Source: Eubacteriales bacterium (lineage in GTDB: Bacteria; Bacillota; Clostridia; Oscillospirales; Oscillospiraceae). From it: a stretch of 64,000 nucleotides of DNA. The translations under genes were made by a program, and so were the position numbers. This document shows positions 25,027 through 33,962 of the stretch, piece after piece; the first letter of the stretch is position 1; each line of letters begins with the position of its first letter. The stretch lies in NCBI GenBank assembly GCA_030533415.1, contig JAUNJE010000006.1:1-64000 (forward strand), in the 5' to 3' direction. The notes below the pieces were generated by a model, which saw only the letters and a list, made by a program, of their open reading frames with translations, was not told the origin of the DNA and did not search any database.

Positions 25027-25794
25027 TTACCGTTTGTTCTTTTTATAGAGAATGTTCAGCCCTTTCAGCAGCAGATCCTTTTCCAAAATGATCTCCCGCT
25101 TACACAAGGGGATGATAAACTGGGCCATGCCGCCGGTGGCGATGAGGGTGGCGCTGTGGCCCAATTCCGCCTCCATCCGCTCCACAAGGCCGTCGATCAT
25201 GGCGGCGGTGCCGTACATCATGCCGCTGCGCATACAGTCAACGGTATTTTTCCCAATGACATGCCTGGGCCTGTCCAGGCTGATGCCGGGCAGCTGGGCC
25301 GCCCGGCTGGTCAGCGCCTCCAGGGAGACCTTGACGCCGGGGAAAATCACGCCGCCCAAATAGGTGTTTTCCGGCTCCACCACCTCAATGGTCGTTGCCG
25401 TTCCCATGTCCATCAGAATCAGGGGCGCCTTATATTCGGCGAGGGCCGCCACGGCAATGACGATGCGGTCGCTGCCCACCTGGGACGGAACATCCACATG
25501 AATGTTCAGCCCGGTTTTCAGGCCGGGACCAACCACCATGGGCTGCTTGCCGATGACCTTCATGACGCCGGTGCGGACGGAATTGAAAACCGGGGGCACC
25601 ACAGAGGAAATGATACAGTCCTCGATATCCGGGACCTGCACGCCGTAGGCCTCCATCATATTTTTGATTTCCACACCGTACTGGTCGGAGGTGCGGGTCT
25701 TGTCCGTTGCAATACGGGCCTTGAACCGTAGTTCATCATGATCGAAGCAGCCAATGACCAGATTGGTATTGCCGATATCGATGGCAAGCAGCAT
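25027..25794 (-). CDS. coaX: Type III pantothenate kinase
   Basis: A 255-residue CoaX enzyme that phosphorylates pantothenate in the first step of CoA synthesis. The N-terminal LAIDIGNTNLVIG phosphate loop, VGSDRIVI and LMDMGTATTIEVV motifs are typical of the type III acetate-kinase fold, which needs a monovalent cation and is not inhibited by CoA. It lies 12 bases after a pantothenate-type S-component gene, and coaBC is divergent beyond that, so the pathway genes are grouped. Confidence 0.95.
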   Translation of the reverse strand: MLLAIDIGNTNLVIGCFDHDELRFKARIATDKTRTSDQYGVEIKNMMEAYGVQVPDIEDCIISSVVPPVFNSVRTGVMKVIGKQPMVVGPGLKTGLNIHVDVPSQVGSDRIVIAVAALAEYKAPLILMDMGTATTIEVVEPENTYLGGVIFPGVKVSLEALTSRAAQLPGISLDRPRHVIGKNTVDCMRSGMMYGTAAMIDGLVERMEAELGHSATLIATGGMAQFIIPLCKREIILEKDLLLKGLNILYKKNKR

Positions 25795-25806
25795 AGTGTT
25801 CTCTCC

Positions 25807-26439
25807 TTAACGATTTTTCATCCGGGCGGCCAGGTGCAGCAGGGCCTTGCCGATAACCGCCACCAGAATGGTAGCAGCAATGGCTTCCGGAATGCCGGAG
25901 GCCGTAACGGTGCCCATGACGAGGCCGAAAACGGCGGTAATGGCCACGTTTTTGGCCTCAGCATACTGCTGGGCCAGCAGCACATAGATGCTGCCCATGA
26001 CAAGGATTGTATGGCAGAGCGTGGAAACGGCGGCGGTCACAGCCAGCGCCACATAATCCTGCTTGATGACTTTCTTCAAAAGCTTCCACAGCCACCCGGC
26101 AATCACGCCCAGCAGAATGCGGCAGCCCAGGGCGATCCACAGACTTTTCAGCACCCCCGGCAAGCCTTCCTGCGTCATAAACGGTGAAAAGGCGAAGGAA
26201 AGAAGGTTCGGCGTTGTGGTGTTCACCCAGATGGAGCACAGTCCGAAGACGCCGCCCAGAACGGCGCCGGCACTGGGGCCAAGCAGAACCGCTCCCAGGA
26301 TGACCGGGATGTGCATGGTGGTCGCCTTGATCACTGGCAGGGGAATAAATCCGATTCCCGTTACGCCCATGACCAGAAGCACGCCGCAGAACATGGCAAG
26401 GGTCGCCATATACCGGGTGTCCAGCTTTGTTTGTTTCAT
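25807..26439 (-). CDS. ECF transporter S component, probably pantothenate (PanT-like)
   Basis: A 210-residue membrane protein with about six helices. It has the ECF S-component features GFIPLPVIKATTMHIPVILGA and a long conserved GPSAGAVLGGVFG loop. The link to coaX (same transcript) and divergent coaBC points to pantothenate as ligand. It has no ATPase or EcfT of its own and would share a housekeeping ECF module. ATG 26439 has GGAGG 9 bases upstream. Confidence 0.8.
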   Translation of the reverse strand: MKQTKLDTRYMATLAMFCGVLLVMGVTGIGFIPLPVIKATTMHIPVILGAVLLGPSAGAVLGGVFGLCSIWVNTTTPNLLSFAFSPFMTQEGLPGVLKSLWIALGCRILLGVIAGWLWKLLKKVIKQDYVALAVTAAVSTLCHTILVMGSIYVLLAQQYAEAKNVAITAVFGLVMGTVTASGIPEAIAATILVAVIGKALLHLAARMKNR

Positions 26440-26514
26440 ATTCAATTACCTCCTGCTGCCGTTCCTCCTTATGAGGATACAGCGCAAATTTTTGAAGCTT
26501 ACGCTCCAGGCAAT

Positions 26515-26543
26515 ATTATAGCAGTGTCTTTCCGGAATTACAA
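26515..26543 (-). promoter_or_regulatory. Promoter of the PanT-like/coaX operon
   Basis: Minus-strand TTGTAA (26538-26543) and a perfect TATAAT (26515-26520) are 17 bases apart, with TG before the -10. It is back to back with the coaBC promoter, 13 bases away. Confidence 0.75.
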
Positions 26544-26556
26544 GTAAAATCTATGC

Positions 26557-26584
26557 TTTACAGTTCCCCAAAACCTGATATAAT
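26557..26584 (+). promoter_or_regulatory. Promoter of coaBC
   Basis: TTTACA (26557-26562) and TATAAT (26579-26584) are 16 bases apart, with TGa before the -10. The ATG follows 25 bases later. Confidence 0.75.
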
Positions 26585-26609
26585 AACAAAAAACACATGG
26601 AGGGATCTT

Positions 26610-27803
26610 ATGCTGAACGGAAAAACCGTCCTTTTGGGCGTCACCGGCGGAATTGCCGCCTATAAAGCCGCCGCGCTGGCTTCTGCGTTGGTGAAACAGC
26701 ACGCGGCGGTGGAAGTGGTCATGACAGAAAACGCCACCCGCTTCGTTACCCCGCTGACCTTTGAGCAGCTCACCGGGCGGCGCACCATGGTGGATACCTT
26801 TGACCGGAATTTCAGCCATCAGGTGGAGCATATCGCGCTGGCAGAGCGGACAGACCTGGTCATCGTCGCCCCCGCCACCGCCAATGTCTGTGCCAAGCTG
26901 GCCCATGGCCTGGCCGACGACATGCTGACCACCACGGTGCTGGCCTGCCGCTGTCCAAAGCTCATTGCTCCGGCAATGAATACCAACATGTATGAAAACC
27001 CGGTGACCCAGGACAACCTGGAAATTCTGCGGCATTACGGCTGGGAGGTCGTCGAGCCTGCCAGCGGGCGGCTGGCCTGCGGCGCCGTGGGCAAGGGGAA
27101 AATGCCGGAACCGGAGGACCTTTTGCAGCACATCCTGCGGCATCTGGCGCTGCCCCATGACCTGGCGGGAAAAAAGGTGCTGGTCACCGCCGGTCCGACC
27201 CAGGAGGCGCTGGACCCTGTGCGGTATCTGACCAACCATTCCACCGGCAAAATGGGCTATGCCATCGCAAAAATGGCCATGCTCCGGGGCGCTGAAGTCA
27301 CATTGGTTTCCGGGCCTACGGCCATTGCCCCTCCCCCGTTTGTCCGGGTCATCGATGTGACCTCGGCGCAGGAGATGTTTGACGCGGTGGCGGCCAATGC
27401 CCCAGCTGCTGATTTTATCTTCAAGGCCGCTGCGGTAGCGGACTACACGCCTGTGGAATACGCCGACGACAAGGTAAAAAAGAAGGACGGTGTCCTTTCT
27501 ATTGCGCTGAAACGGACCCAGGACATTCTGAAATACCTGGGCCAGCACAGAACGCCTGGGCAAGTGATCTGCGGCTTCTCTATGGAAACCCGGGACATGT
27601 TGGAAAACAGCCGGGAGAAGCTGAAAAAAAAGAATGTGGATATGATCTGCGCCAACAACCTAAAGGTTGCGGGAGCCGGATTTGGTGTGGATACCAACAT
27701 CATCACGGTCATAACCAGGGATTCCACGGTGGAACTTCCCCTGCAGTCCAAGGAAGCGGCGGCAAACGCCATTCTGGATCAGGCTTTGCGCCTAAAACAA
27801 TAA
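26610..27803 (+). CDS. coaBC: Phosphopantothenoylcysteine decarboxylase / ligase
   Basis: A 397-residue bifunctional enzyme for CoA steps 2 and 3. The N-terminal FMN-dependent decarboxylase (about 1-180) has GVTGGIAAYKAA, PAMNTNMYENP and the catalytic cysteine in LACGAVGKGKMPEP. The C-terminal synthetase (about 190-397) has VTAGPTQEALDPVR and STGKMG. ATG 26610 has GGAGG upstream; the longer reading to 26553 runs through the promoter. It is monocistronic and divergent from the pantothenate genes. Confidence 0.96.
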   Translation: MLNGKTVLLGVTGGIAAYKAAALASALVKQHAAVEVVMTENATRFVTPLTFEQLTGRRTMVDTFDRNFSHQVEHIALAERTDLVIVAPATANVCAKLAHGLADDMLTTTVLACRCPKLIAPAMNTNMYENPVTQDNLEILRHYGWEVVEPASGRLACGAVGKGKMPEPEDLLQHILRHLALPHDLAGKKVLVTAGPTQEALDPVRYLTNHSTGKMGYAIAKMAMLRGAEVTLVSGPTAIAPPPFVRVIDVTSAQEMFDAVAANAPAADFIFKAAAVADYTPVEYADDKVKKKDGVLSIALKRTQDILKYLGQHRTPGQVICGFSMETRDMLENSREKLKKKNVDMICANNLKVAGAGFGVDTNIITVITRDSTVELPLQSKEAAANAILDQALRLKQ

Positions 27804-27823
27804 AAAGCAAAGGTATGATGAAT

Positions 27824-27858
27824 CGCCCCGGGTTGTGCGGACAGCACAATCCGGGGCG
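27824..27858. terminator. Terminator between coaBC and ftsK
   Basis: A 15-bp stem (27824-27838 with 27844-27858, one G-T pair) has a 5-nt loop. The flanks GATG and CATC can extend pairing. It lies between convergent genes and is followed by TTTCTTT on the plus strand. Confidence 0.75.
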
Positions 27859-27870
27859 GTGCATCTTTCT

Positions 27871-30672
27871 TTAATCAATTTCTTCCGGAACGGCGCCATA
27901 ATCATCCAGGCCGCCAAAATCCATCTGGTCGTTCTGACCGCCCTTCATGGACTGCCACTGCTCTTTGGTAATGAGGATGGCCCGGGGCTTGGAGCCTTGG
28001 AAGGGTCCGACAATGCCCTTTTCCTCCATCTCGTCCACGATCCGGGCGGCCCGGGCATAGCCCAGCTTCAGCCGCCGCTGGAGCATGGAAACGGAAGCCT
28101 GTCCTGTCTCCAGAATCACATCCACGGCAGCGGGCAACATTTCGTCGCCATCCAGCTCCTCGTCGCTGGGATCGGGATCCGACACGCTGGCGGGTTTTTT
28201 GCCGGTTTGCTGGGCTTTCTTCTCAATTTCCTCCAGAACCTGCTGGTTATAGTCCGCAACGTAATTTTCCTTGACGTATTCCGCCACGGCTTCCACTTCG
28301 CCGTCGGTGACGAAGCAGCCCTGAACCCGCAGAGGCTTGCCACTGCCGATGGGCGCATACAGCATATCGCCCTTGCCCACCAGCTTTTCCGCACCCATGG
28401 TGTCCAGGATAATGCGGGATTCCATCGCGGAGGCTACGGAGAAGGCAATTCGCGAAGGGATATTGGCTTTCATCAGGCCGGTGATCACATTGGCAGAGGG
28501 ACGCTGGGTGGCGATGATCAGGTGCATTCCGGCGGCACGGCCCATCTGGGCGATGCGGCAGATGGAATCCTCCACCTCCTTGGCCGCCACCATCATCAGG
28601 TCGGCCAGTTCGTCGATGATAATGACCACCTGGGGCAACTTCTGCCCGTCCTCCTCGGCGGTGACGATGCTGTTGTAGGATTCCAAGTCCCGGACGCCCA
28701 GGTCGGACATCATTTTATACCGGCGGAGCATTTCCGTTACTGCCCACTGCAGGGACCCGGCGGCCTTTTTGGGGTCCGTCACAACGGGAATCAGCAGATG
28801 GGGAATGCCATTGTAGATGCCCAGTTCCACCATTTTGGGATCCACCATGATGAGTTTCACGTCCTCAGGCCCGGCCTTATACAAAAGGCTGATGATAATG
28901 GAGTTCATGCACACGGATTTACCGGAGCCGGTGGTACCGGCAATCAGCAGATGGGGCATCTTGGCAATGTTGCCGACGACGCAGTTGCCGTCAATGCTCT
29001 TGCCCAGGGCAATGGAGGACTTGGATTTGGCTTTGGCAAATTCGCCGGAATCGATGACCTCCCGCAGAGATACGGTGGTGACCGACCGGTTCGGCACCTC
29101 AATGCCCACCACGGAGATCTTCCCCGTAACGGCGGCAATGCGGACGCCGGAAGCGCCAAGGCTCAGGGCAATGTCATCAGCACAGCCCGTCAGCTTATTC
29201 AGGCGGACGCCCTTGTCCAGCTCCACCTCATACCGGGTGACGCTGGGGCCACGGGTGACGTTGATGATGTGGGCGTCGATATTGAAGCTTGCGAGGGTCT
29301 CGTTCAGGCGGCGGGAATTTTCCCGCATTTCCTCGGTACCGTCGGCGCTGCCCCGGGAGGGACGGTTCAGCAGATCAATGGGCGGGAAGCAATAGTCGGG
29401 CTTCTGGACTGCCTGGGCCTGGGCGATCTCCGCCGCCACCTGCTGGGCGGATTCGGCAGTATCTTTGGCGCTGACCTTGCCGGCCTTGTCCTCTTCTGGA
29501 GCCTTTGCGGCGGATTTTGACGTTCTTTCCAGCTTGGGTGCGGGCGGAATGGGCTGTTCCCGTTCCAGCTCCGGCATCCGGGCGGGGATTTCCGGTTCCT
29601 CCGCCTCTACCCGCACGGGAACCGGAGGGGCAACCGGCTCCTCGAAAACGGAGGGGATATCCTCCCGGACGAATTCGGAGGTGCCTGCCAGGGGCGCACC
29701 GATCTCCCCATCAATCCGGTCCATGAAAGCAGCGCCCTTGCCGGGAACCTGCTTGACAGCGTCTGATTGCGGCTGCTGGGAGGTGGACTGAACCGGCTGC
29801 TGAGATGGCTTGGGTGCGGACTTCCTGGCCTGACGCTGGATGGGTGCAGGTTCCGGCAGAATATCCGGGGCTACAGACGTGGCCCTGGACTGCTCTGTCT
29901 GCTGGCGGCGCTGGCGCTTATGCTCGATCTGCCTGTTGGCAATGTGGTTGACCACAATGGCCGCCGGCTCGATGTAATCGTCATCCTCCTCTTCTTCCTC
30001 CCAATCGTCCCGGGGACGGTTGGCAATGGCGCGGATGATGCTGGGAATGGTGATCTGCATGGAGCCAAGCAATGTCAGCACGGCGCCCAGACCCGTAATC
30101 AGGAAAGCCAGGGGCTTGCCGCAGGCCCAGCGCAGGCCCAGGGCGAAACTGCCGCAGAGCACACCGCCGGAATTTCCCGTGACACCGCTCTGATACAGCT
30201 GGACGATCATGTCAAATCCCTGGTCCGCCACCTGATTCCACACCGCAAGGTGGTAAATCGCGCCGCTTAAGAACACAAAGCACAATACGCAGATGCTGCG
30301 CATCTGTACCGCGGTTTTTCGGCTGAAGGTGTGAATGACAAACAGGTACAAAAATGCCGGAATGGAGAAATAAAAGCCCGCCGGGCCAATCAGTCCCAGT
30401 ACAACGGATTTTACGACCTTCAAAAGCGCACCATCGGGGTTGACGCTGATGACCACAAACAGGATAAACAGCGCCATGCTCAAAAAGGCCACGACCCAGC
30501 TGGCGGGAATGGGATTTTCATACTCCGTTTTGACCTTCGGGGTCTTTGCGGACGTTTTCTTTTTCGTGGATTTCGCCGGGGCCGATTTTGTGGACGAAGC
30601 CGCGGCGGGCGTCTTCTTTTTGGCGTCCGAGACCATTTTTTCCGCCTTGCTGGCGGTTTTCTTCTCAGCCAT
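27871..30672 (-). CDS. ftsK: DNA translocase FtsK/SpoIIIE
   Basis: A 933-residue DNA pump. A basic Ala/Lys-rich N-terminal stretch (about 1-50) precedes four membrane helices (about 55-195) and a long acidic, Pro/Gln-rich linker (about 225-420). The motor has Walker A GTTGSGKS and Walker B VVIIIDELADLM. A C-terminal winged-helix gamma domain follows from about residue 865 (ETGQASVSMLQRRL). It clears the chromosome from the division septum or, in spore formers, pumps it into the forespore. GGAGG precedes ATG 30672. Whether it is the FtsK or SpoIIIE paralogue cannot be told from one copy. Confidence 0.95.
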   Translation of the reverse strand: MAEKKTASKAEKMVSDAKKKTPAAASSTKSAPAKSTKKKTSAKTPKVKTEYENPIPASWVVAFLSMALFILFVVISVNPDGALLKVVKSVVLGLIGPAGFYFSIPAFLYLFVIHTFSRKTAVQMRSICVLCFVFLSGAIYHLAVWNQVADQGFDMIVQLYQSGVTGNSGGVLCGSFALGLRWACGKPLAFLITGLGAVLTLLGSMQITIPSIIRAIANRPRDDWEEEEEDDDYIEPAAIVVNHIANRQIEHKRQRRQQTEQSRATSVAPDILPEPAPIQRQARKSAPKPSQQPVQSTSQQPQSDAVKQVPGKGAAFMDRIDGEIGAPLAGTSEFVREDIPSVFEEPVAPPVPVRVEAEEPEIPARMPELEREQPIPPAPKLERTSKSAAKAPEEDKAGKVSAKDTAESAQQVAAEIAQAQAVQKPDYCFPPIDLLNRPSRGSADGTEEMRENSRRLNETLASFNIDAHIINVTRGPSVTRYEVELDKGVRLNKLTGCADDIALSLGASGVRIAAVTGKISVVGIEVPNRSVTTVSLREVIDSGEFAKAKSKSSIALGKSIDGNCVVGNIAKMPHLLIAGTTGSGKSVCMNSIIISLLYKAGPEDVKLIMVDPKMVELGIYNGIPHLLIPVVTDPKKAAGSLQWAVTEMLRRYKMMSDLGVRDLESYNSIVTAEEDGQKLPQVVIIIDELADLMMVAAKEVEDSICRIAQMGRAAGMHLIIATQRPSANVITGLMKANIPSRIAFSVASAMESRIILDTMGAEKLVGKGDMLYAPIGSGKPLRVQGCFVTDGEVEAVAEYVKENYVADYNQQVLEEIEKKAQQTGKKPASVSDPDPSDEELDGDEMLPAAVDVILETGQASVSMLQRRLKLGYARAARIVDEMEEKGIVGPFQGSKPRAILITKEQWQSMKGGQNDQMDFGGLDDYGAVPEEID

Positions 30673-30683
30673 ACGGGTCCTCC

Positions 30684-31520
30684 TTATGCCATAAGATTCA
30701 GAATAAAGGTGAACAGTGCCAGCCCAAAGCAGTACAGGGCGAACAGGGCAAAGCTGTGATGGGCGGCAAGATAGCGCATGATCCGGATGCCCAGAAAGCA
30801 GCCTCCGAACGCAGCCAGAGCTGTCAATATGTAGCGGATAAAAATCATAAAAGACAAGGTGCCGATTCCGTTTTCCACAATGCCCAGGACATCATAGACC
30901 AGAAATCCCAAGGTGAGCGCCATATTCATCAGCAGGGCCATGTTCAGGCTGTAGCTTTTCTCCACGCCGCAGACCGAGCCGATGGAGGTGGATACCCCAA
31001 TGGCGGAAAATCCCGGCACCACAGACACCGCACCGCCCAATCCCATGAGCAGCCCCTCCACCCGGGACAATGTGCGCGAATCCCGGTTACCGCTGGGCAG
31101 AAATTGGGGAACATAGAGCACGATCCCATTCAGAAACAGGAACACGGACAGCAGCATCAGATTGCTTTTCAGGCCGGAGGCGTACTGGTAAAGAAACAGG
31201 CCGATGACAACAGGCACCAGCATGGTCCTCACCAGGCTCATGTCCATCAGGCTGCGGATATCCAGGGGGCGCTTGCGCTTCCGCTTGGGGATCCGCGCCA
31301 AAGCCCTTGCCCGGGACATGCGGACGAGCTGGGTTTGGCTGCTGAAATACAGCGCCGCAAAAACTGCCAGATGGACCAGAAAATCCATCGCATTCATATT
31401 GTCCTGAATGCCGAAAAATTTCAGCAAAAGTATCCTGTGCGCCTGTGCGGAGACAGGCAGGATGTCCGTAAGGCCTGAGAGCAGACCGTATAGAATACTT
31501 TGGAGCCAGTTCAGAGCCAA
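30684..31520 (-). CDS. UppP/BacA-like membrane protein without catalytic residues
   Basis: A 278-residue protein with about eight membrane helices that matches undecaprenyl-diphosphate phosphatase (UppP/BacA) in length, topology and motif spacing. The (E/Q)xxxE motif reads S15-x-x-x-D19 in SGLTDILPVS, and PGxSRSGxT reads PGFSAIGVS (169-177), so the catalytic arginine is Ala173. His28 is kept. It is therefore probably not an active phosphatase of the known type. Translation starts at TTG 31520 with AAAGGAGG upstream. It precedes ftsK by 11 bases and is likely co-transcribed. Confidence 0.7.
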   Translation of the reverse strand: MALNWLQSILYGLLSGLTDILPVSAQAHRILLLKFFGIQDNMNAMDFLVHLAVFAALYFSSQTQLVRMSRARALARIPKRKRKRPLDIRSLMDMSLVRTMLVPVVIGLFLYQYASGLKSNLMLLSVFLFLNGIVLYVPQFLPSGNRDSRTLSRVEGLLMGLGGAVSVVPGFSAIGVSTSIGSVCGVEKSYSLNMALLMNMALTLGFLVYDVLGIVENGIGTLSFMIFIRYILTALAAFGGCFLGIRIMRYLAAHHSFALFALYCFGLALFTFILNLMA

Positions 31521-31638
31521 GCCGGTTCCTCCTTTACAAAGCTTTACACCTTATGATATCATATTTCCAGAAGAATTTCCAGTCCTATTTTTTCCAGTGG
31601 CAGGCCGGCGGCATGTGGGAGAAATAGGGGCAAATCTG

Positions 31639-31667
31639 TTGAAAAAAATCTTGCTTTGTGCTATACT
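31639..31667 (+). promoter_or_regulatory. Promoter of TraX copy 2
   Basis: TTGAAA (31639-31644) and TATACT (31662-31667) are 17 bases apart. The 16 bases at 31659-31674 covering the -10 recur exactly upstream of TraX copy 3. Confidence 0.75.
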
Positions 31668-31721
31668 GGCAGCATTGACGGGATTGCCTTGGGCGGCTTT
31701 CTCCGCAAGGAAAGGAGTGGA

Positions 31722-32594
31722 ATGCTTATGCCGGCTTCCTTAATCCATCAGGCCAATTCCAGGCTTACCCGGATCCAATGCCTGTCGGGCAATCAGCTTA
31801 AGATGATCGCGGCCGTCTGCATGCTGATCGATCATGTGACAAAAGTATTTTATCCAAGAATTATGAATCTATTGCGAGCAATGGATTTTATAACCCCAGA
31901 GCGGTATTATTGGATACACGGAGCTTATATGGTTCTGATCTCGATTGGCGCAGTAGCCTTCCCTATTTTCGCGTTCGCCTTTGCAGAAGGATATGCCCAC
32001 ACCCACGACAAGAAGCGCTATCTGCTGCGGCTGGCCATATTCGCGCTGATTTCGGAAATTCCCTTTGACATTACGTTCTGTTATCAAGGAGGCCCAGAGG
32101 GATGGGCTCCGGAAATTTCCAAATATTGGCCCATGGATTGGAGCTATCAAAATGTATTTTTTACTTACTTGTGTGCGTTGTGCACACTGTGGGTTTTGGA
32201 ACAGACAGGGAAAATCCGGCAAAAACCCCTGGCACGGCTGCTGCAGGGAATAATTGTTCTGGGGAGCTATTTCTTTAGCGAAAAGATTCTTCAGTGTGAT
32301 TATGGCGGCTACGGCGTGGTACTCATCCTCACGGCCTATGCCCTGCGGAAAAACCGTCTGGCCCAGATCGCCGGTATGACCGTCGTGAATCTCCTCTTGT
32401 ATGAGAATTTTACGTTTGTACTGGCCTGGTGTAGAGTATCCTTCGTGGTTTCTTTGCTGCTGATCCTGCTCTACAACGGAAAACGTGGAGAGAAAAATCT
32501 CAAAGCTTTCTTCTACGCCTTTTATCCCGCTCATATTACTGTTCTCGGCCTGCTGGATTGGTTGATTTTTACCGTATTGGGTGTTCTCTCTTGA
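31722..32594 (+). CDS. TraX-family membrane protein, copy 2
   Basis: A 290-residue membrane protein with about eight helices and the KMIAAVCMLIDH signature of the TraX family. It also shares with copy 1 a basic THDKKRYLLRLAIFALISE-type segment and a C-terminal AFFYAFYPAH. It begins the AT-richer stretch running to about 33.9 kb. AAAGGAG precedes ATG 31722; ATG 31728 is an alternative. Acyltransferase activity is a family inference and no substrate is known. Confidence 0.8.
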   Translation: MLMPASLIHQANSRLTRIQCLSGNQLKMIAAVCMLIDHVTKVFYPRIMNLLRAMDFITPERYYWIHGAYMVLISIGAVAFPIFAFAFAEGYAHTHDKKRYLLRLAIFALISEIPFDITFCYQGGPEGWAPEISKYWPMDWSYQNVFFTYLCALCTLWVLEQTGKIRQKPLARLLQGIIVLGSYFFSEKILQCDYGGYGVVLILTAYALRKNRLAQIAGMTVVNLLLYENFTFVLAWCRVSFVVSLLLILLYNGKRGEKNLKAFFYAFYPAHITVLGLLDWLIFTVLGVLS

Positions 32595-32718
32595 AAGAGA
32601 TTGTGGCGTTATTTATCACTTGGGTGGTGCCTTTGAACCGTTTCCAAGCGTCAAAAAGTTCAATCATTATGCGAAGCGTCAGTTTTGTTTCGCGCTTTCC
32701 CGAATATGGAGGTATTTT

Positions 32719-33108
32719 ATGAAACGCCTTATTGCCTTGCTGCTTGTGCTGCTGATTTCCGTGCTGTCCTTAAGCCTAACAGCTTGTGCCGCTGTGGACG
32801 CGGTAAAGGACTTAAAGAACGAAAGCGTTCCGTCCCAAACGCTTACGCTAAAAGATACATGGACAGATGTTTGGGTTGAGGGAAATTGGCAGGCGGCTGA
32901 TTTAACAGTGACAAACCATTACACCAGTGCTTATGATGTGAAGGTTCGGATTGTCAGTATAGACTACTCAGAAATAATCGCTTCCGAAGAAACCATTCCA
33001 TCCGGATATTCCGCAACGTTTTCTTCGGTCCCTTCCGGCAATTTTATCATACAGGCGAAGTCAGCGGATGATGTTTTGCGTGAATACACGCTGTCCTATC
33101 ACAGCTAA
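32719..33108 (+). CDS. Small secreted lipoprotein of unknown function
   Basis: A 129-residue protein with a lipoprotein signal peptide: MKR, a hydrophobic stretch, then the lipobox LTAC with Cys23. The mature part looks like an all-beta, immunoglobulin-like domain (WQAADLTVTNHYTSAYDVKV). I do not recognise a named family. GGAGGT lies 7 bases before ATG 32719. It follows TraX copy 2 after 124 bases on the same strand and shares its lower GC content. Confidence 0.7.
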   Translation: MKRLIALLLVLLISVLSLSLTACAAVDAVKDLKNESVPSQTLTLKDTWTDVWVEGNWQAADLTVTNHYTSAYDVKVRIVSIDYSEIIASEETIPSGYSATFSSVPSGNFIIQAKSADDVLREYTLSYHS

Positions 33109-33225
33109 CTCCGTTTTATGATGTAGAGCCGCGGTTGCTTTTCCCGGGACAATGGAGTTTAATGGGAAAACCGCATTTGGGCGGGGTACGGCCCGGACTT
33201 TATGGATTCATTTGGGGAGGCACGT

Positions 33226-33936
33226 ATGAATCAGAACCCTGCACTGGCGCAAATTCGGGAAAAAGAAAGGGCGTCCCATACGCAGCTCTATTCCGAACAT
33301 GCGCTGTACCAGGATGGCAGCTGGCTGAAAAAGCCAGTCAAATCGGTTCTGGAGCTAATCCCATTGTTCCGCAGTCATACACAGCTGCGTGTGCTGGACC
33401 TGGGCTGCGGCGTGGGAAGAAACTGCATTGCCATTGCGCGGCATTTCAGCAGCATCCCATGTTCCGTTGATTGTGTGGATATTCTGGAATTGGCCATTCA
33501 AAAGCTGGAAGAGAACGCGGACAAATATGGCGTAGCGCAAAGCATTCACGGAATTGTGGAACCGATTGACGCATATTCCATTCCCCCAAACCAGTACGAC
33601 TGGATTCTTGCGGTTTCCGCCCTGGAGCATATGGATTCTAAAACATCCTTTCTTAAAAAATTGGAAGAAATCAGGGACGGCATTCGGAAAAACGGTATTG
33701 TATCTCTGGTTATCAATTCGGATGTCAAAGAATTTGACAAATCCACGGGAAGCGCCATGCCGGTACAATTCGAGTTAAATTTCTCCACAGCAGAATTGCG
33801 GGACCTTCTGGAGCAGGTTTTCCGCGGCTGGCAGGTGCTGAAATCCACCGTGAAGGCCCAGCAATATGACATTCACCGGGAAAACGGTATCTGCGTGTTG
33901 CGGACCAGCGTTGTAACGTTTGCGGCGAAAAAATAA
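33226..33936 (+). CDS. Class I SAM-dependent methyltransferase
   Basis: A 236-residue methyltransferase with motif I VLDLGCGVGRN (about 55-65), an acidic residue after the next strand (CVDILE) and a post-motif DWILAVSALEHM. It resembles TehB-like and generic methyltransferase-11 proteins. GGGGAGG lies 5 bases before ATG 33226. The substrate cannot be assigned. It ends the AT-richer block and is followed at once by a terminator. Confidence 0.8.
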   Translation: MNQNPALAQIREKERASHTQLYSEHALYQDGSWLKKPVKSVLELIPLFRSHTQLRVLDLGCGVGRNCIAIARHFSSIPCSVDCVDILELAIQKLEENADKYGVAQSIHGIVEPIDAYSIPPNQYDWILAVSALEHMDSKTSFLKKLEEIRDGIRKNGIVSLVINSDVKEFDKSTGSAMPVQFELNFSTAELRDLLEQVFRGWQVLKSTVKAQQYDIHRENGICVLRTSVVTFAAKK

Positions 33937-33937
33937 C

Positions 33938-33957
33938 GGCGGGGGTACTCCCCCGCC
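33938..33957. terminator. Terminator between methyltransferase and tepA
   Basis: A perfect 8-bp G/C stem (33938-33945 with 33950-33957) has a 4-nt loop and is preceded by AAAAAATAA and followed by TGATTTATTT. It lies between convergent genes. Confidence 0.75.
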
Positions 33958-33962
33958 CTGAT

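Noticed and set aside
27835..29520. 561-codon plus-strand open frame rich in His and Gly
   Set aside because: It is the complement of the FtsK motor domain and shows the composition expected of an antisense shadow.
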